Assembly: GCA_004835665.1 (NCBI GenBank)
Contig: RBKR01000004.1
Location: 744,001-808,000 of the forward strand
Source: Phoma sp. XZ068
Taxonomy: Eukaryota > Ascomycota > Dothideomycetes > Pleosporales > Didymellaceae
DNA: 64,000 bases
Direction of reading: 5' to 3'
Each line of letters starts with the position of its first letter. The stretch's first letter is position 1. Under the pieces are notes generated by a model that worked only from the letters and a program-made list of their open reading frames with translations, was not told the origin of the DNA and did not search any database. Below are positions 1 to 11,477 of the stretch, in pieces. The position numbers and the translations under genes were made by a program.

Positions 1-241
1 TCGCCAGCATCCCCAGTATCATACGCACATCAGTCTAAAAGTAGCCAATCGAGAAAAAGGGGTCGTCACTCTATCGATAATGAGTCACTTGGGCCAACAG
101 ATTGCCTGTCCTTAAGGCGGGGAAGTATTGCGGGCGCGTTGTTTTGTGTTTGTCTTTGGACGCGATTGTTGTTGTGATACTTGAATCACATATAGCCTTG
201 TATCTGCGACCTAGTAGGGCCTTCAGTTGTCATTGATATGC
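1..241. other. left-edge intergenic sequence
   Basis: I see no gene in this stretch. It lies immediately 3' of the minus-strand gene that ends at 242, so it probably holds that gene's 3' untranslated region and terminator. Confidence 0.5.
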
Positions 242-635
242 TCAATTGTCGTCCTTCAATAGCTTCTCCACAGCCTCGACCTTGTCTTTGAAGCCTTGCT
301 TCTTGTCTGTTCTGGTGCCAATCCTAATATCACTCTGGATCCTCACCACGCCGTTCTGATGCAATAGAGCGTGGCACTGTCCAATGACGCGCATACAGTC
401 ATCCCATGAACCCTCTGAATATCGTCAATACTGCAATGGCTCTAACTGGATGTTACATACCGAGCGTAGTTCCTGCCGAGTGCATAGAGTAGTTCAATCC
501 ACTCCTCTTCAAGATCCTCTGCACTTCTGCAACTTCCTTCGACACACTTGCTGTTGGTGTGCCTAGTGGAATGAGACAAAAGTCGGCCGTACAGGACGGC
601 GGTGTCTTGATGTCTGAAATGTCGCTGCTCGCCAT
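242..635 (-). CDS. ecm15: thiamine-binding YkoF-like protein, Ecm15/UPF0045 family
   Basis: This is a small cytosolic protein of the UPF0045/MTH1187 family, to which yeast Ecm15 belongs; related proteins bind thiamine-like ligands, but the cellular role is not settled. There are two exons, 635-461 and 414-242, with a 46-nt intron (donor GTATGT, acceptor TTCAG). The product is 115 residues, close to yeast Ecm15 (about 104). Family hallmarks are visible: CLIPLGT near residue 20, HSAGTTLEGSWDD spanning the splice junction at residue 59, and RIGTRTDK near residue 90. The join is exact in frame, and the second exon alone is too short to stand out as an ORF. The ATG at 635 was chosen because homology starts just after it; an in-frame ATG at 794 would add an unsupported 53-residue extension. 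Family assignment is firm, function less so. Confidence 0.88.
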
Positions 636-1088
636 GTTTGGTTGGTTGATGTTTCTCGAGAGCTCAGGCTTGAGCTTTGAGATGCGGTTTAGGAGGGGAA
701 AGCGCCCCACTACGACTTCAAGCTTCACTGCGTCCACGGGTTTACAACGGCATTTCACATTTTGGACGCAGTCTAGACTCTGTAGTTTTTTCATGCAGGG
801 TTACAGAAACATGCTGCTGGGATTCTGTTCACGATTTCCTACAATTGTGTATTTGTTGCCACACTCATTGGTGGTGGAGGTTCTGCCAAGTGCTCGGAGC
901 ATGAGAGAATTTTGCATGAACGAAGTGGGGTAGCTCTACATACACCTTCAATTCGATCGCTATGTCAGCTGTCGTGTGAAGATTCTTATCTGTAGTTGTT
1001 TCAGATAAGTGCTTGTGAGGCTGGCAGAGGCTATAAAATTGGGTCATATATACAAGAATAGGCCTTACCTCCATCAAATCAATCAATT
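636..1088. other. intergenic, 5' flank of ecm15-like gene and of the tRNA
   Basis: No coding sequence is recognised. TATAAAA at 1032-1038 and an ATATATA stretch at 1046-1052 lie 35-60 nt upstream of the tRNA-Val gene, where an upstream TATA element for RNA polymerase III is often found. The role is inferred from position only. Confidence 0.4.
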
Positions 1089-1172
1089 GGTTCGATGGTG
1101 TAGTTGGTTATCACGTCAGTCTAACACCTGTTAGTTCACTGAAGGTCTCCAGTTCAAGTCTGGGTCGAATCA
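1089..1172 (+). tRNA. tRNA-Val(AAC) with a short intron
   Basis: The sequence folds as a full cloverleaf. The acceptor GGTTCGA pairs with TCGAATC (one G-T wobble), the anticodon stem is TCAGT/ACTGA, and the T arm is TCCAG-TTCAAGT-CTGGG. The anticodon loop is CTAACAC with anticodon AAC (valine). About 10 extra nucleotides after anticodon position 37 form a canonical nuclear tRNA intron. The discriminator base is A at 1172, and a run of six T follows at once. Confidence 0.93.
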
Positions 1173-1178
1173 TTTTTT
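1173..1178 (+). terminator. Pol III oligo-T terminator of tRNA-Val
   Basis: Six T residues directly follow the tRNA discriminator base, the standard RNA polymerase III termination signal. Confidence 0.85.
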
Positions 1179-2341
1179 GAAGTCGTCTGTCACTGGAGAC
1201 AGCTCAGTCATAGACGCGATCGCATTCTTTTTGCTCTCCTATCTGCCGCGAGCCTGATTTGATTGTCATCACATATCTATGTTACCCCAGGTGCTCTACT
1301 GTCGTTGTGGTGGAATCGAAGAGTCGAATGGTTTCCCTTCGGCGAAACAAAGAAAAAATGAAGCAAAGACACATACCGAAAGTCGAAAGAACTGGCTGGA
1401 TGCGGACGATCAATATCCCTTGGGATCGAACTTGAACACAAGGGCCTTGCTTGAATGTATAGCTGTCACCCCAACGAGAGTCACACTTCCTACTAGAATA
1501 GAAGCTGACTCCAACGATTGCATATATTGCTACTACTGTCGGCGCGTCTTTATTCTCTTGGGTCTATATCAGGAGTCTGTGATGTTGTCAGGATGTAAGG
1601 TATATGACATTGAGACCAAAGACCTGGCTAGTTGGAGTCTGAACTATCATCATACCTAAGAACTTCTAAGCGGCCTTTCCATTGTCCAGCTAATATATCC
1701 AATGACGCACTTAAGCATCACATCATATTAACACCAACTACGTAGCCGAACGCTTCCAGTGGATGTCAGACCGCGCTTATGCACGACAATGGCTAAGATA
1801 TGGCAGTGGCGCACGTTGAAAGGATCACGTTGGCAATATCAGAAGCAGTGATGGTTTGTGCGCGAGAGGTTATCAGTATTTGATTTTAATGGTTTGTGAA
1901 AACTATGTAGAGAAGAGCCACTTCCATCGCCTGGAGGGAGTAACTGACCAAATACCTGGGTATCCAAATAGTCTGATGGTAATCAGGACCGACAAATAAT
2001 GAAATATTACGTATATGAAGGTATGAGTAAATGGCGGTATCTTGGCGCGTGAGCACTGTCGCTTCTATATTTGTGGTTAAGCTCCCAAGAAGATGAGAAA
2101 TATGAAAGCAAATGAAGCCAGCAATGACATGCTGGAAATGGTATCCATGAAAAATGCATTTTCCAGAAGAGTATATGGTGCTCGTACGTCGAGGCAAGTA
2201 GGTTTTGGAACAACAAACGAAAGGTATCGAATGAGAGAGAGCGTCGAGATTGGGGCGACGTCAAAAAAAAAAAGAACGTCGCCGAAGCGCCGGTTAACCG
2301 TATCGCATGCTGCATCGTATCGTGACCGGCATATCAGTCTA
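1179..2341. other. intergenic between tRNA-Val and apsA 3' end
   Basis: I see no gene. Short open frames here (for example 1279-1659 on the plus strand) have no recognisable domain and no supporting splice pattern. The right part probably contains the apsA 3' untranslated region. Confidence 0.45.
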
Positions 2342-5300
2342 CTAAAAACCACGGAAAGGATCGTTGTCGATATCGTCGTACAGGCCTGCAGCGCGCATAG
2401 GTCGCTCGCGTGCACTATCGCTCCACTGGCTGCTGCGGCGGTGACGGGCTCCTCTGGGCTTTGCCGAGAGTCCCTGACGTTGGGTCGGATCACCCAAGGC
2501 ATTGTCGATAAAGGCTTCCATGCGGACGGTGCCCATGGCATCGAAGAAGTGGTTTCGAGTGGATGTGCTAGCCTCAGATGTGCGGCTGCTAACAACACCA
2601 TTGGTAGGGTTGTAGACCGACGATGGCACTGATGGCGGCTGCATGGATGAGTACATGTCGGACGATCCATTGGAGTAGACTGAAGGAACTTGCTGGTGCG
2701 AGAAGCTGCGGAAGGGAATGCTGGGTGGTGGTGCGCCTGGACCGGTTGAGCTTCTCTTGCGCCCATGAGCTGGACCACGCGGAATAGAAGGCGGGCTGGC
2801 AGCGTCCGCTATGGGTTCCTCATATCCAGCAAGAGACGGTAGACTTGGTATGAGCTCGTTCTGTGCAGCGTACCGCTGCATGACTGGATTTACTCTGCCT
2901 TTCGCAAGACGCACAGAGTCCTGCACGCGGGAGCGGCGAAGTGTTGCACCTTTTGAGTGTTGTGGGGGGTCATCGACTGGTGGTGGCTGAGGCATAGCTC
3001 CAAGATCAGGCATGGGGGCTGTCGAGTGAGCTAAGAAGGAAAGCGCAGTTAACCAAAGGTAATGGCGCTCTCGTGATACGGTCGTGAACTTCAAAGCACG
3101 AGCAGGTGTCAAGATCAATATCGATCGGTTGAACAGTGTTTCGTTTCTGGGAGCGGGGCTGTTGTCGGCAACATCGAGAACGGACTGAATGGTGACTGGT
3201 GTATTGTCAGTAGTTGCCTCTGTTCAGGTTTGGTTCAGGTACTTACGTTTACGACCGCTCTTGCCCATCAAAGCGGAACCTGAAGTTGGCTGCTTACCAC
3301 TCCACAGGATTGCTCGCTCGTAGGGTGAGATCCAGACCCAGCGTCTGTGGCGTACGCCGCCACTGGACAGAGAAGCTTCCTCAGCTGCACGATCAACAGG
3401 GGCCTCAGGTCCGCCGAAAGCCTTCCTCTTGCGGACGTACTTCCACATGAACTCGCCAATCATTGACGCGGCAATAGCATCAACAACATTAGCTTGTGAG
3501 TTAGAACTGGCGACCGACTGATTTGCGGTGTACGCAGTGTTGGTAGACATTTGATGACGATGGCCGAAACCACTCGCGCTCATGATGTCACTTGGCAGAG
3601 GGGGAATTGAATCGGTATCAGGTATGCTGGGGGTTGCAGGTATGGTGGGCGGAGACCTGCTTCGAGACCGACCAGTTCTGGATACTGGAGCTGCAGAGCG
3701 TACCTTCCGGAGACTATCTTTCCGCTGATGCTTCGTCGCATACATACGACGATTAGTATAGGTGCTACCATTTCCAGGTGTCGGACTTCCAGAGCCCTCA
3801 CTCTTGCTCTGAGGCTTGTTGCGGGAGCTCGAACGCATGGGCACCGGGAATGGCGGCTTGATATGAGTCTCGGAACCAAGGTTGCTCATGCTTGGCTTCA
3901 TGTGCGCTGATGTACCAGATTGGATCATGGCTGATCGCCGAATACTAGGTTGCCGACCCAGTGAGTTACGTTTTGTGATTCTTGCTGCCTTTTCAAGAGA
4001 GGCACGTTCAGATCCAATCCGATGTGAAGGCAGCGATTCTTCAGAGATCCTGGACGTCGCTACTGGTTCCTTGTCCTCCGGCACAGGGGTAGGTGGATTT
4101 ACTGGACGGCCACTCTTAGCGTTGCGTGACGATAGCATCGACGTCACGTATGGCTGACTTCTGTATTCATCGTCGCTCGCATCGGCATTATCTTCGTCGG
4201 AAGAAGGACCATCAAATCCAGCAAAGAGACTGCTCGTCCGAAATGGCCTGTTGAGAATTTCGGTCTGCTGGTTGCGGGACAATGGACCATTATCGTTGTT
4301 GCCGGGGTAGCGGTTCTCAATTTTACTGTCCGCTACATGCTCTAGCAATGCCATAAGATCTTGGCGGGCTGCTGGCTTTGCAGAAGGCTGCTCAGTATTA
4401 CCATTTGCAGGGTGATGCGTATCCTTCCTCTTGCCGCTGCCGAGTGGCAGCCGCTCCTGCTTGCCTTCTGGAGTGCCGGGACTCGAGGATATGGCTGAAG
4501 GTAAGAGATGAGGAGGCAGCTTGACGGGGCGCTGGTCAACCCGAATGGGTTCTGTCTGCATCCCGTACGATCGCAGTGTTGCGGCGAGATCATTTGTTGT
4601 CTGGGTGGCAATCGTCTTTGTCCCTGGCGGCAGCCTGGCGTCTTTTGGCGAAGAAGGAAGTGAGTCGGGTGCGTGAATGGCAATTGACGGTATGGAAATT
4701 GGTGTCGGCGGGGCAGGTCGTTTGATCGCTGGTAGGGCTTGTTCCGATCCTTCGATAAGTTCTGTCTGTGTTGAAGCGGAAACCAGCTCAGCCTTAAACA
4801 CAGGTGATGTGGGAGTTGCAGGCAATTCTTCGGTAGGGAAATTGATCTTTGGTGTTGGTGGAGGACTGAGTGGCTCTACTGTTTGAACAGCACTGGACGT
4901 CATGGTATATGGAGCGGGGCTGGGGCTTCTTGAGGGACTTGAAGAGTCTAGCAGCAAGGATGTGCGCTTCCTGCGCTGGTTCGCCTGGCTCTGATTTGTG
5001 TCAATATCAGTACGAGTCGGCGAGCCATCCGCGGGCTTGATCTGCACATCAGTCTCTTCAACGGTTTGTGATGATGCTTCAGCCATAGTATGTTGCACAG
5101 GCGATGCTGGTGGTGAGGGTTGAATGCCGGTGTCCACATAGATCGGTTTCGTCGGTGGAAAGACCAACGTGATATCTCTGGGTGTCATTGAAACCATGGA
5201 CTGGGCCGTTTCATACGACAACTTAGCAGGTTCGTGCTCTTCAATAGTTGTAGGGGTGTCCTTGTTCAACGTTTGAACATCAGTGCTCAACCCCAGGATA

Positions 5301-6352
5301 CGCTTGGCTTTGTCGTCAGGATACATCGATTGGCGGGACTCGAGGACTCTTCTCGCGCGCATCTCATGTTCAGGGAAATCGTCAGAGTCGAGTTCCAATT
5401 CGTCCAGGTCTTCATCTTCCTCGTCGAAGATGAGCTCATCCGCAAGGCTGAGACCATTTCCGCGGGCTTGGCCCTCGTTGCTTAACAAGGACATTCGGTA
5501 GTTTCGACCAATACTTCTGTAACTGCTATTGCTGAGGTTTCTCGAATGCCGTCCAATTCGAGTTGAAGAGCGCCTCTGTGGCGACGAGCGTATGCTTGCC
5601 GTATCGCTATCGGCGCCCGCGCCGGTATCCTTTGTATCCTCTCCTTCGCTCTCGACATTAGCATCTTCGCGCGCGGCTTCGTGGGCGGCAAGCTCATCGA
5701 GGAGAAGCTTCAGCCTCGACTCTGAGATGTGCACTTTCCGTTCCAGTGTCCGTTTCTCGCCAGCCCAGACTTCCTTTTCCCGTGCCCACATATCGTGGAC
5801 ACGAGTCGAGTCATCATCCTGGCTGCGTGATCTCTTCTCGGCCACTTCTAGTTTCGTCTTGAGATCTGCATTGGCATCTTTCAGCTTATCGCGTTCGCCA
5901 GCGATCTCTTCCAGCGCCGCAAGCATCTCATTTTCAAAGTGCTGCAGTTGGCGTTTTGCCACGCGATTCTCTTTGGCGGTTGTCGAAAGCTGTTTCACCA
6001 GCGAGTCATTCTCCGTCCGTGCGGTGTGAAGGTTTGTCTCCACATCCTCAATGAATTTATGCTTCGAATCCAATTCTCGCCGCAGATTTAGAATTTCAGA
6101 GACTAAGTTTGCGTGCAGTGTTGGCGTGAAGCGGCGAGGATCAAGTATTGATATACTCTCATTATTGGCGTTATCGACTTCTGGTTCCGGGTAGGGATTT
6201 GGGGAGTGAGGAGGCGGCGAGCTAGCGGTCTCACTTGCGGGCGTTCCGTATCTCGAGTTTCGTCGCGAGGACATGTACGGTGTACCAGCTGGAGACGGCA
6301 GGGGCTGGCTGGTGATGAAAGACTCATGGTCAGAGAAGTAGTCGGTAGTCAT
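2342..6352 (-). CDS. apsA: ApsA/Num1-type nuclear migration protein with C-terminal PH domain
   Basis: This is a cortical anchor for dynein-dependent nuclear positioning, known as ApsA in Aspergillus, Num1 in budding yeast and Mcp5 in fission yeast. There are two exons, 6352-3247 and 3195-2342, with a 51-nt intron (GTAAGT...CCAG) that interrupts the PH domain and joins GKSGRK to LTIQSVLDV. The product is 1319 residues. A Ser/Pro-rich N-terminus is followed by a long coiled coil (about residues 85-240), then an acidic and Ser/Thr/Pro-rich middle with repeated short Q-T-V/T-E-like motifs. A Mcp5-type PH domain (about 957-1075, with IGEFMWKYVRKR and YLWLTALSFLAHS) and a basic, disordered tail complete it. 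The PH domain is expected to bind membrane phosphoinositides. The ATG at 6352 is the first in frame; sequence upstream offers only a TTG. Confidence 0.93.
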
Positions 6353-8734
6353 GGTGAATGTGTGGGTCAAGGTTGGGCAGCTTTCCAGAAGGTTACGTTG
6401 TTGTGGTCAGTACCACAACCAAGTGGTGCTGGTGGAAGTCGATTACCACATCCCTATGGTATCGGGTTTCCGAGCAGATACAATGTCGTGGTTGCAAAGG
6501 GTCGCAGAGATCTTCAACGATACAGTGCAAGTGGTTCGCGTATCAAGACTCGCTCTATGGTAGGTAATCTATAGCCTGGGTCAGTGGCGTGCGATACCAA
6601 CAGATCGTTTGTTTAGATGTTCCAGGTGGGAACAACAAGAGTTGAGACATTGCATAGCTCGTGCCGTGTAAGCCCCCAAGCGTACAGATAGATTCCCTAC
6701 TCGTTCTTTTGCTTGTGTAGCATGCGCCATGAACTTACTATAGTGTTGAAGGTATGCGCGGAAGAAACAATGAAAAGAAGGTTAGGCGATGACGCAAATC
6801 GAATTGCTTTTGAGGAAAAGATGAAGGAGAGACCCAAACGATAAAGGACAGAAAGGATGGGATCCCAGTGTGTCGTCAACTGCACGGAGCGTAGAGAGGA
6901 AGGAGAGGTCGAATAACGAGGTGCGAACTGGGCATATTTGCGGATCGCCCACCATGCAATACCTTTTTGTCTTCGGAACACAAGCACAACTCCGCACGTT
7001 CCTCTGGGGAGACGGGAACACCAAAAGCAACGAATGAAGTCAATGTTGCCCCCTTCAGTGCATCACCCAAAGGGTCTTGCAGCCCGAATCCATGCTTGTT
7101 ATGCACAGTGAGCACAGGCTTCCATGCATGGAGCCGTGTCAGGGGTTAACCGCAGGATGTGGACCCCATTGGTTCACGATACTCCACTCTGCAATAAGTA
7201 GCACGTTCCATTGGCCACATTTTTCAACGTATGCGCCCCGCGAGCCCGGCCTCGTTAGCGACAGAAAGAAATGACCCGACAAGGGGGTTGAGGCATTGAA
7301 TTCACACCAGCAACTTTCCAACCGGGAACGGCGCACGAAGGAGTGTGATAGCGCGTGACGATGCACGTTGTGAAAAAACAACGGCTGGTTCTGGCAGGTC
7401 TCGAGCGGCACAGCAATTTGCAGACCTGCGCCTCTATGAGTGGGTTCAAAGACACCTTCGCCGTCATCATTAATTTGTGATGGGCTGTGATCCAGAGTTT
7501 CAGACTTCAGCCTCTCGCTCTGCGCCGCAAGCGAACCCCATCACGGCAAGCCATAGGCAGACGGCGTGAGCGGTTTATGGTCCAAGCGATGCGTCTTGAG
7601 TTGCCGTCGCGCGATACCGTTGCCTCTAGCGTGCGATTCAATCTTCCGTCTCAACTCTATTTCAAGGTTGTTGCTCTGGACCGGCTGCAAAAACCTGTAA
7701 TGTGGAAACGAGTATCGAGCATGTGGGAAATCATCTCTTTCGTATTAATGACGTGTGAAAAGATGAAAGGATGCTCCCTTATGATATCGGACCGCGTGAA
7801 GAGGTCTAGGGACTGCCTGTGCTTGCTCGGCGCCACAAAGAAGTGGACGCGAGTGAAATTCGAGATCAGCCATGATAGTTTCCCGATAGGATCTTCTCGG
7901 AAATCCGAGCATCGGTCTAGTCAACTACCAATCGCGCCAAGATGCTGCCATGTTTACGAGATACAGCAGGCGAAATCTGGATCAAGTCGGCGTCTAGCAG
8001 TGGGGGCGGGATGCTCCGAGAGCCTTAACGATTCAGTGGTCGGGCGATAACCGTTGCTAGGAAGCGTTTGTTGCCATATTTGAAGGGTATTGGCATCACG
8101 CGTTCCGAAAACGCGTACTCAGGCGACCGAAGTGCATCCGCTGCCAATCTCCCTTGTAACGTCGGACTCTTTTCAAGCCGCCTTCCCGCAAATCTGCTGA
8201 TCAAACAACCGAGGGCAGTGGACAGAGTTCGCCTTATGGAGGAAAATCCTCGAGCGGGCATCTGCAGACGCAGCTGCAGGGAGGCACACGCATGAACGCT
8301 GCACCCCTGCCAAACGCTGTGTCAGCTCTCATTGTTGAGACTGGACAAGCACCTCGATGCAGACAGACGGCTCGTGTCCTGTGTGATGAACGAAAAAGAG
8401 AGTTACGCGTCGACACGAAGCGGCGTCGTACTTGCCGGTCCTTGGCCCGAGTTCTGGAAGATGAGTTTCTTCAATTGCAAGGCATTCCCATGTCCGCGCA
8501 TGCAGGTCATGCTACTGTACCCCTCCGGTTTTGACTTTTGTTTAAGGTTGACGTTCACATGGTTGACCTTGCCAATCTGCCGCGCCAGGGAAACCTGGAA
8601 GATGAGTAAGGCTACCCCCACCACTACTGTGACTAAGCGAACATTAACAAAAATTTAAGGTGCACGTCACCAACGGCAGCACAGTTCGTGACAAACAGCG
8701 TCAAAGGTACTTACAGCAAATCTATCTAGATACG
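6353..8734. other. long intergenic region between divergent apsA and cns1
   Basis: These 2.4 kb hold both upstream regions of a divergent gene pair. The longest open frame (7487-8050, plus) begins at GTG, is rich in Arg and Ser, and has no recognisable domain, so I do not call it. No repeat or RNA gene is apparent. Confidence 0.45.
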
Positions 8735-10259
8735 ATGGCACAACAGGAGAGCGGAAAGGCGGCGCCGGATCTGCCGCCAGCCATGGCCGAGATCAAGTCG
8801 CAGAGCGTTGATGAGGTTTTGGCAGAGATGAACCGCATGCCGTTGTTCATGACCACACTAGATGAGACTGATGGCGAAGGTGGCGAGAATATGATGCTGG
8901 AGGCGTTGAAGGCGATAGCATACGAAGGGACACGGTTTGAAATTGCTGAGAACTTTCGGCAACAAGGCAACGAGTGCGCAAGAGCAAAGCAATGGACAGA
9001 CGCAAAGGAATTCTACGACAAGGCGATAGCGGCACTCAAAGGACCGCAGAGCAAGCCCGATCCGGATGCGGATGCGTTAGGTGGTAAGGTCATCGAAGTT
9101 GAGCTTGATGAGGAAGAGGAGGCAAAGAAAGAGAAGGTTGTTGAGGAGGCATGCTACGTTAATAGAGCGCTCTGCAACCTGGAAAAGAGTAAGTTGCCAA
9201 CCATTGATATTTCGCCTCGGGCATCAATTGTCTCAAAAGGCATGAGCACAGAACCCTGTCCTTGCAACATCTCTCGAATAGCACCAGAGGAGTCAACCGG
9301 ACAGCCACCAACTTCCCCATATACGTACGCCCGCGCGGCGGAGGAGCAAGTGAGGTGGCTAGAGGGATGCAAATATTGTCCTCATGATAGATCGACCATA
9401 TGCAATGAACAATCTGCACCCTTAGTCTCCTCGCTCGCATGTCCTCTCTTCGTCTCGCGCACGTAATCTTCACTCACTCCGGGCCAAGACTTTGATGTTA
9501 ATGTTGGAAAGGCGAACAGCTGCTAACCAGACATTAGAGAACTACCGCTCCTGCATAAACGACTGTGCTTCAACCCTCCGCATCAATCCAGCTAATGTCA
9601 AAGCGTGCTACCGTTCCGGAACAGCATGCCTTGCTCTCGACAAGCTCCCCGAGGCAAAAGACGCCTGCGAATTCGGCCTCAAGCTCGATCCCAGTAACGC
9701 GCCCCTCAAAGCCCTCGCAGAAAAAATCCAAAAGCGCACCGAATACATCGCCTCCGTAGAGAAAGCCCGCATCGCCCGCGAAGAGAAGGCTGCCTCCGAA
9801 CGCGCAACCCTCGCTCTAGCATTGAAGGCGCGCAATATCACCGTCCGCACCACCACCGACGAAGCCCCAGATCTAGAAGACGCAAAGATTCAGCTTTCCA
9901 ATCCAATGGACCCTTCCTCTCCACTTTCCTTCCCCGCCCTTGTCTTGTACCCCGCACATTCGCAGTCCGATTTCATTAAAGCCTTTAATGAGCACCAAAC
10001 GCTTCCGGAGCACCTGGACTATATTTTTCCCTTGCCATGGGACGAGGAGAACGAGTACACAGTTGAAGGCGTTGAGGCATACATGGAGACGGCAGCAGGC
10101 GGGCTGATCAAGGTGGGGAAGAAGCTGGCGCTACATAAGGTTTTGGGAAGTGGAAAGGTGGTTGTGAGTGATGGGTTGGTGCGAATTAGTGTGGTGCCAA
10201 AGGGGAAGAGTGCGGCATGGATCGAGGAGTTTAAGAAGAGAAGAGGTACTACGGCTTGA
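8735..10259 (+). CDS. cns1: Cns1/TTC4 TPR co-chaperone of Hsp90/Hsp70
   Basis: Cns1 (TTC4 in animals) is a TPR co-chaperone that binds the C-terminal EEVD tails of Hsp90 and Hsp70 and is essential in yeast. Exons are 8735-9188 and 9538-10259, giving 391 residues (yeast Cns1 has 385). The TPR block starts with FRQQGNECARAKQW and continues across the intron (CNLEKKNYRSCINDC) to ACYRSGTACLALDKL; a basic helix (EKARIAREEKAASE) follows. The C-terminal wheel domain carries the family pattern LPWDEENEYT and ends with VSDGLVRISVVPKGK. The 349-nt intron is several times longer than its neighbours' introns but has a good branch site (CTAAC at 9523) and joins the conserved residues exactly. The ATG at 8735 is the first true ATG; the frame is open upstream only to a GTG. 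Confidence 0.93.
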
Positions 10260-11477
10260 TTGGGGTGAAATGGCCGCGAATCTTGTTCTGGAAATTAGGT
10301 GGATGTGAAATGAATTGTCGCAAATCGAGACGCAGGTCAGTGAAGCCATTTCACCGTTGTGAGACCGATGCTACGGGCTGGGCTGTATCTGCATCCTCCG
10401 ATCTCGAACTGCTGTCATCAAATCAACTAGAAGCGGACCATAAGACCGAAAAGAACAATGAATCGCATGGTAGTAGGTAAGGTCTTTATTGTGCCGCGGT
10501 GAAACGCTCGCCCTGTCTCATCATCGCTTAATTGTCCGGTTGTTGGGTGTATATGATAGGATCGAGGCATAGAGGAGACACTCCGTGGGACCCCGCTACC
10601 TGCACCTGGTCCTGTCAGCAGCGCCCAAAGGTGTGCTAGCATCGGAGATATATGGTATGAACATTCTTCTTCGAATACGCTAGAGTCAAGGTACCTTGCA
10701 GCAAGCTTCATCCTCCGAGCGCTTCAATGTGCAAACTCTCCAGTCGGCGTGTTGTTCTGTGTGGCATGTGAGACTGTCGAGCTCAGAACTGCGTTCCTGC
10801 TGCTTTGAGAATGAACGCCGAATCATCGAGCCCCGAGGTGCGCTGGCAGACGTGGTGGCAGTTGGCGGTAAACAGAGAAGCAGTGTCGAGCTTGCGTCCG
10901 TGAAGCTGTTGTGAGCTCGACAGTCGTGACCATTGTGGGAACGAGGAAACGGCAATAGTGAACAGATGATACAAATCAATTAGAGTGCTACCTACATCCG
11001 AATGGACGAGTCCCCAGTAAAACGAAGCCATCAACATGGAATGGCAGGAGAGTCAGTGCTACTCTCGGCGTAAGCGTTGCTTGCATTGATGGAGACAAAT
11101 GCAGCGCACAACTAATTCCAATCATAAAGTCTCTCGTCTGCTCTTGGGTGGTGATGCCCGCAGCGTCTCAGCAGCACCCGCGTCAACCGGCTTGCGCCGA
11201 CCAAGCGAGAATGAAGCTGTCTTGAAAGCACTTAATCACGAGGTTTTAGTTGTAAAGAACAGAAGCGAGGCGAGGCTGGGAAAGTTTTTGAACTTCCGTC
11301 GGAAACGGAGAGGAAAATCATATCGGCAGCTCGCCCGCGCCAAACTGGGGCGCCAATTGCCGTTCTTTGCCGCCCCATCGTCCTGTTACCTCTTGCGGCT
11401 ATTGAGTCCAGCAATCGCGTTAGGGTTTGTTTAAAGGTCGCAACGCGCCTTCAATTCCCGGTATACATCCTGCAGCC
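10260..11477. other. intergenic between cns1 and shm1
   Basis: No gene is recognised. A plus-strand open frame at 11099-11434 is Arg- and Leu-rich, overlaps the likely shm1 promoter or leader and has no known domain. Nothing else stands out. Confidence 0.45.

Noticed and set aside
1279..1659. 126-codon plus-strand frame downstream of tRNA-Val
   Set aside because: No recognisable domain, no splice support and atypical composition.
7487..8050. 187-codon plus-strand frame between apsA and cns1
   Set aside because: It starts at GTG, has no domain or plausible splice partners, and its composition is not protein-like.
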